Below, in pieces: positions 5,247-7,475 of a stretch of DNA of 7,475 nucleotides; position 1 is the first letter of the stretch; each line of letters starts with the position of its first letter. The notes under the pieces are model-generated. The model saw only the letters and a program-made list of their open reading frames with translations. It was not told the DNA's origin and made no database searches. Source of the DNA: an uncultured Lachnospiraceae bacterium. Lineage in GTDB: Bacteria; Bacillota; Clostridia; Lachnospirales; Lachnospiraceae. The position numbers and the translations under genes are program-made. The stretch lies in the NCBI GenBank assembly GCA_902782965.1, contig CACZPG010000242.1:1-7475 (forward strand). The letters run 5' to 3'.

Positions 5247-6818
5247 TTAGTTTCCTGCAATGATCACACCATTCTCATCTGTGGTAAATCCGTCGATGGT
5301 TTCGTTAATTGCAAGCTCTCCTGTAACCTTGAAGTAATAAACTTTACCATCAATGGTAACCTTACCTTTGGCTGCTCTTCCATCAGATCTCAGGAAGTAT
5401 CTTGAGCCCTCATAATCAATCCATTTATTGATTACAAGTGCACCACTTGCTGAAGTATAATACAGACCATCACCGGTATCAATCCAGCCATACTGAACTC
5501 TTCCGACAGCATCCATATAATACTTCTTTCCGTTTATCACATTCCAGCCTTTGACGAGTTTTCCGTCAGGTCCGAGATAATAAAGTCCATCATCACTTAC
5601 CCACTGATTCTCAGCTCTTGAACCATCTTCATTTATATAATAAATTCCGGATACTGATTTGAGCCATCCGCTGATAAGATATCCATCAGAATCAAAGTAA
5701 TAAGTCTTACCTCCGATTGTCATCCAGCAGCTGTATGGGAATGATCCATCGCCCTTGTCGTACCAGGTTCCCAGTGCACTGGACTGGAATCCCTTCGTAT
5801 GAGATTTGTAGGAATCTATTGGCTTGGTTCTTGGTGTTACAACATCAGAGAAATCTCTGTAACAGAAATCAATATCAACTGAATTAACATCTATTCCATC
5901 CAAAAGAACAGTACTTCCTGACTGCCAGATATCTCTCTTGATGGATGTATCGTAAGTGCCGTTGTATCTGGCTATCCATCTGTAAACACCCGGAAGCTTT
6001 GACAGATCTATGTAATGCAGAGCCCAGTTCTCATTGGAATATACCATTGGAGTATAACCGGCAGCACTTATCTCATCACAGAAAGCCTTAGTTATTCTTG
6101 TAACCTTCTCTCTTCCGAGAGCCGCTACAGAATTCTCTTCCATATCTATTGCGACAGGGAAATTAACATTATATCCCCTAAGCATCTTAATTACCCATTT
6201 CGCATCCTTCTTGGATACTGCAGTGGATTTTGCGGTACTGTAGAAGTAGATACCTGTCTTGATTCCACAGGCATTAGCTCTCAGCATATTGGACTGGAAA
6301 TATGGATCTACATTTCTGGTCCCATGTCCGATTCTGATAAATGTGAAATCTATACCCTGTCTCTTGATCTTGTTCCAATCAATCGTTCCCTGATACTGGG
6401 AAACATCAATTCCTTTGATCGAACCGGCTTCATAAGAACTGCATTCAGGAAGGTATTCACCCATGGCATTGAAATACATGTACTTACCGTTCACATACTG
6501 CCAGCCATACATTCTCATTCCTCTGGTCCAGTAACCTTTGGTAGCCGGACTGAAGTAATAGGTCTTACCCTTAATCTTGTTAAGACCGGTAACCATGTAT
6601 CCCTTCTTATTGAAGTAATACCATTTACCTTCTATTACCATCCATTTCTTCTTTACAATCTTATCATCCTTATCCTCATACTGCCAGTGAGTACCCTTCT
6701 TCTTCCAGCCGGCCGCATCAGATTTCATACCGGGTATGAAACTGATCACAAGGATAACCGCCAGAGTAAGCAGAATTCTGACAAGAATATCTTTTTTTGT
6801 ATTGATATTTCTAATCAT
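5247..6818 (-). CDS. Secreted GH25 muramidase with cell-wall-binding repeats
   Basis: This 523-residue protein is predicted to cleave the N-acetylmuramic acid to N-acetylglucosamine bond of peptidoglycan outside the cell. Residues 1-36 form a signal peptide: basic IRNINTKKD start, hydrophobic core (about 11-29), and probable cleavage after SDAA. Residues 37-125 hold about four degenerate aromatic repeats such as GKWYYFNKKGYMVTG. The GH25 domain spans about 135-322: KGIDVSQYQGTIDW (135-148) with Asp138, the DxE motif in PVAIDMEEN (221-229) with Asp225 and proton donor Glu227, and DIWQSG (296-301) followed by VDID (314-317). The catalytic set looks intact. Seven more repeats of 19-21 residues run from 365 to 506, typical of choline- or glucan-binding-like CW_binding_1 repeats. 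The ligand is unknown. It converges with the purine operon and lies downstream of lysA on the same strand. Roles in wall remodelling, daughter-cell separation or competition are all possible. Confidence 0.92.
   Translation of the reverse strand: MIRNINTKKDILVRILLTLAVILVISFIPGMKSDAAGWKKKGTHWQYEDKDDKIVKKKWMVIEGKWYYFNKKGYMVTGLNKIKGKTYYFSPATKGYWTRGMRMYGWQYVNGKYMYFNAMGEYLPECSSYEAGSIKGIDVSQYQGTIDWNKIKRQGIDFTFIRIGHGTRNVDPYFQSNMLRANACGIKTGIYFYSTAKSTAVSKKDAKWVIKMLRGYNVNFPVAIDMEENSVAALGREKVTRITKAFCDEISAAGYTPMVYSNENWALHYIDLSKLPGVYRWIARYNGTYDTSIKRDIWQSGSTVLLDGIDVNSVDIDFCYRDFSDVVTPRTKPIDSYKSHTKGFQSSALGTWYDKGDGSFPYSCWMTIGGKTYYFDSDGYLISGWLKSVSGIYYINEDGSRAENQWVSDDGLYYLGPDGKLVKGWNVINGKKYYMDAVGRVQYGWIDTGDGLYYTSASGALVINKWIDYEGSRYFLRSDGRAAKGKVTIDGKVYYFKVTGELAINETIDGFTTDENGVIIAGN
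5283..5774 (-). repeat. C-terminal cell-wall-binding repeat array of the GH25 protein
   Basis: In-frame protein repeats, residues about 349-512. Clear units start at W365, W385, W406, W425, W445, W466 and K486, each with a W...G..YY...DG....G pattern, followed by a worn partial unit ending DENG. The copies are diverged at DNA level, so this is an old array rather than a recent expansion. Confidence 0.8.
6453..6710 (-). repeat. N-terminal cell-wall-binding repeat array of the GH25 protein
   Basis: Residues about 37-122, directly after the signal peptide. About four units share the W...G(K)YYF pattern (WMVIEGKWYYF, LNKIKGKTYYF, WQYVNGKYMYF), and the first (WKKKGTHWQYED) is degenerate. With the C-terminal array they bracket the catalytic domain. 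Confidence 0.75.
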
Positions 6819-6830
6819 AGAAAAATAATT

Positions 6831-6835
6831 CTCCT
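6831..6835 (-). promoter_or_regulatory. Distant ribosome binding site of the GH25 gene
   Basis: AGGAG on the minus strand lies 12 bases before ATG 6816-6818, longer than the usual 5-9. No other in-frame start occurs before Met31, which would lose most of the signal peptide, so the start is kept. The wide spacing may lower translation. Confidence 0.6.
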
Positions 6836-6853
6836 AAGTAATCTTAATGACTT

Positions 6854-6862
6854 ATCATACCA
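6854..6862 (-). promoter_or_regulatory. Possible extended -10 promoter of the GH25 gene
   Basis: The minus strand reads TGGTATGAT (6854-6862), an extended -10 with five of six consensus bases. No convincing -35 box is found 16-18 bases upstream. It would give a leader of about 28 bases. It lies in the 86-base gap after lysA, so the GH25 gene may have its own transcript. Confidence 0.45.
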
Positions 6863-6884
6863 AAATAAAGCATACAAATTGCTT
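6861..6884 (-). terminator. Weak terminator-like hairpin after lysA
   Basis: On the minus strand AAGCA (6880-6884) and TGCTT (6868-6872) enclose a 7-base loop and are followed by TATTTTG. The stem is only 5 bp and AT-rich, so it may stop few transcripts; lysA read-through into the GH25 gene is possible. Confidence 0.3.
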
Positions 6885-6904
6885 CATAACTCATTAATAT
6901 CAGA

Positions 6905-7475
6905 TTATAATACATCCCAGTAATCATCAATGGTAGCAAAATAATCCTGAAGAGTCTCGGGTCTTCTGATCTGGATAACAGAACCATCTTCTCTGAGAAG
7001 AAGCTCTGCAGACCAGAGACGGCCATTATAATTATATCCCATGGAATGTCCATGAGCACCAGTATCATGAATAACCAGATAATCTCCCTTATCAATCTTA
7101 GGAAGCTTTCTGTCTATCGCAAATTTATCATTATTTTCACAAAGTGAACCCGTAACATCATATACATGATCGGCAGGTTCAGCTTCCTTGCCAAGAACAG
7201 TTATATGATGATAAGCGCCATACATGGCAGGTCTCATCAGGTTTGCTGCACAAGCATCAACACCGATATATTCCTTATAGATATGTTTCTCATGGATAGC
7301 CTTCGTAACAAGGTGTCCGTACGGTGCCAGCATGTATCTTCCAAGCTCCGTATATATCGAAACATCTCCAAGCCCTGCAGGAACAAGGATCTCATCAAAT
7401 TTCTTATGAACTCCTTCTCCTATTACAGCAATATTATTAGGTTCTGTATCCGGATCATAAGGAACTCCTACTCCA
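6905..7475 (-). CDS. lysA: Diaminopimelate decarboxylase (C-terminal part)
   Basis: LysA is a PLP-dependent cytoplasmic enzyme that decarboxylates meso-diaminopimelate to L-lysine. The last 189 residues are visible and the frame is open to the window edge, so slightly more than half of a typical 420-residue protein is missing, including the PLP lysine. Recognisable fold-III decarboxylase features, in order, are TELGRYMLAPYG (the EPGR-like phosphate-binding region), GVDACAANLMRPAMYGAYHH, the GSLCENND motif with the catalytic cysteine (codon 7139-7141), and AHGHSMGYNYNGR, which resembles the late tyrosine-containing GFSMASNYN-type motif of the family. A longer frame including 7331-7475 is used because translation upstream of Met 7331-7333 continues in frame with clear homology. 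Other fold-III decarboxylases are possible, but the CENND and YNGR motifs favour LysA. Confidence 0.88.
   Translation of the reverse strand, partial: GVGVPYDPDTEPNNIAVIGEGVHKKFDEILVPAGLGDVSIYTELGRYMLAPYGHLVTKAIHEKHIYKEYIGVDACAANLMRPAMYGAYHHITVLGKEAEPADHVYDVTGSLCENNDKFAIDRKLPKIDKGDYLVIHDTGAHGHSMGYNYNGRLWSAELLLREDGSVIQIRRPETLQDYFATIDDYWDVL

Noticed and set aside
6015..6923. 302-codon plus-strand open frame opposite the GH25 gene
   Set aside because: It covers the antisense of the GH25 domain, signal peptide and intergenic gap, and the protein shows no recognisable domain; the strong lysozyme reading explains the region.

Overview
The window is an ordinary-looking piece of chromosome from a moderately low-GC, Gram-positive-type anaerobe. 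The strong Shine-Dalgarno sites (GGAGGTGA, AGGAGG), the intracellular-type GH13 amylase, the GH25 lysozyme with tryptophan/tyrosine-rich cell-wall repeats, and the PurO plus stand-alone AICAR transformylase pair together suggest Clostridia, probably Lachnospiraceae (Butyrivibrio/Pseudobutyrivibrio-like). That placement is inference from protein style; no database was searched. I saw no mobile element, CRISPR array, tRNA or rRNA.

Layout. Positions 1-663 (minus) hold the N-terminal 221 residues of the excision-repair helicase UvrB, cut by the window edge. Positions 744-2834 (minus) hold a complete cytoplasmic GH13 neopullulanase/alpha-amylase-like enzyme, with a good promoter (2866-2894) and a hairpin terminator (692-723) that separates it from uvrB. 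A 287-base divergent intergenic region follows. It carries an inverted repeat with nested hairpins (2998-3048) just upstream of a plus-strand purine operon: purO (3122-3841, archaeal-type IMP cyclohydrolase) and a single-domain AICAR transformylase (3878-5056). A 16-bp perfect-stem terminator (5125-5160) closes the operon. Positions 5247-6818 (minus) encode a secreted GH25 muramidase flanked by two arrays of cell-wall-binding repeats. Positions 6905-7475 (minus) hold the C-terminal part of diaminopimelate decarboxylase, LysA.

How the genes work together. The two purine genes supply the last two steps to IMP: AICAR to FAICAR, then FAICAR to IMP. In most bacteria these are done by one bifunctional PurH; here the cyclohydrolase domain is absent and an unrelated archaeal-type enzyme sits beside the transformylase, which itself looks like the eukaryotic (ATIC) type. 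This is the most interesting biology in the window. LysA makes lysine from the peptidoglycan precursor meso-diaminopimelate, and the GH25 enzyme cuts peptidoglycan, so they share a broad theme but need not be one operon. The GH13 enzyme and UvrB appear functionally independent of the rest.
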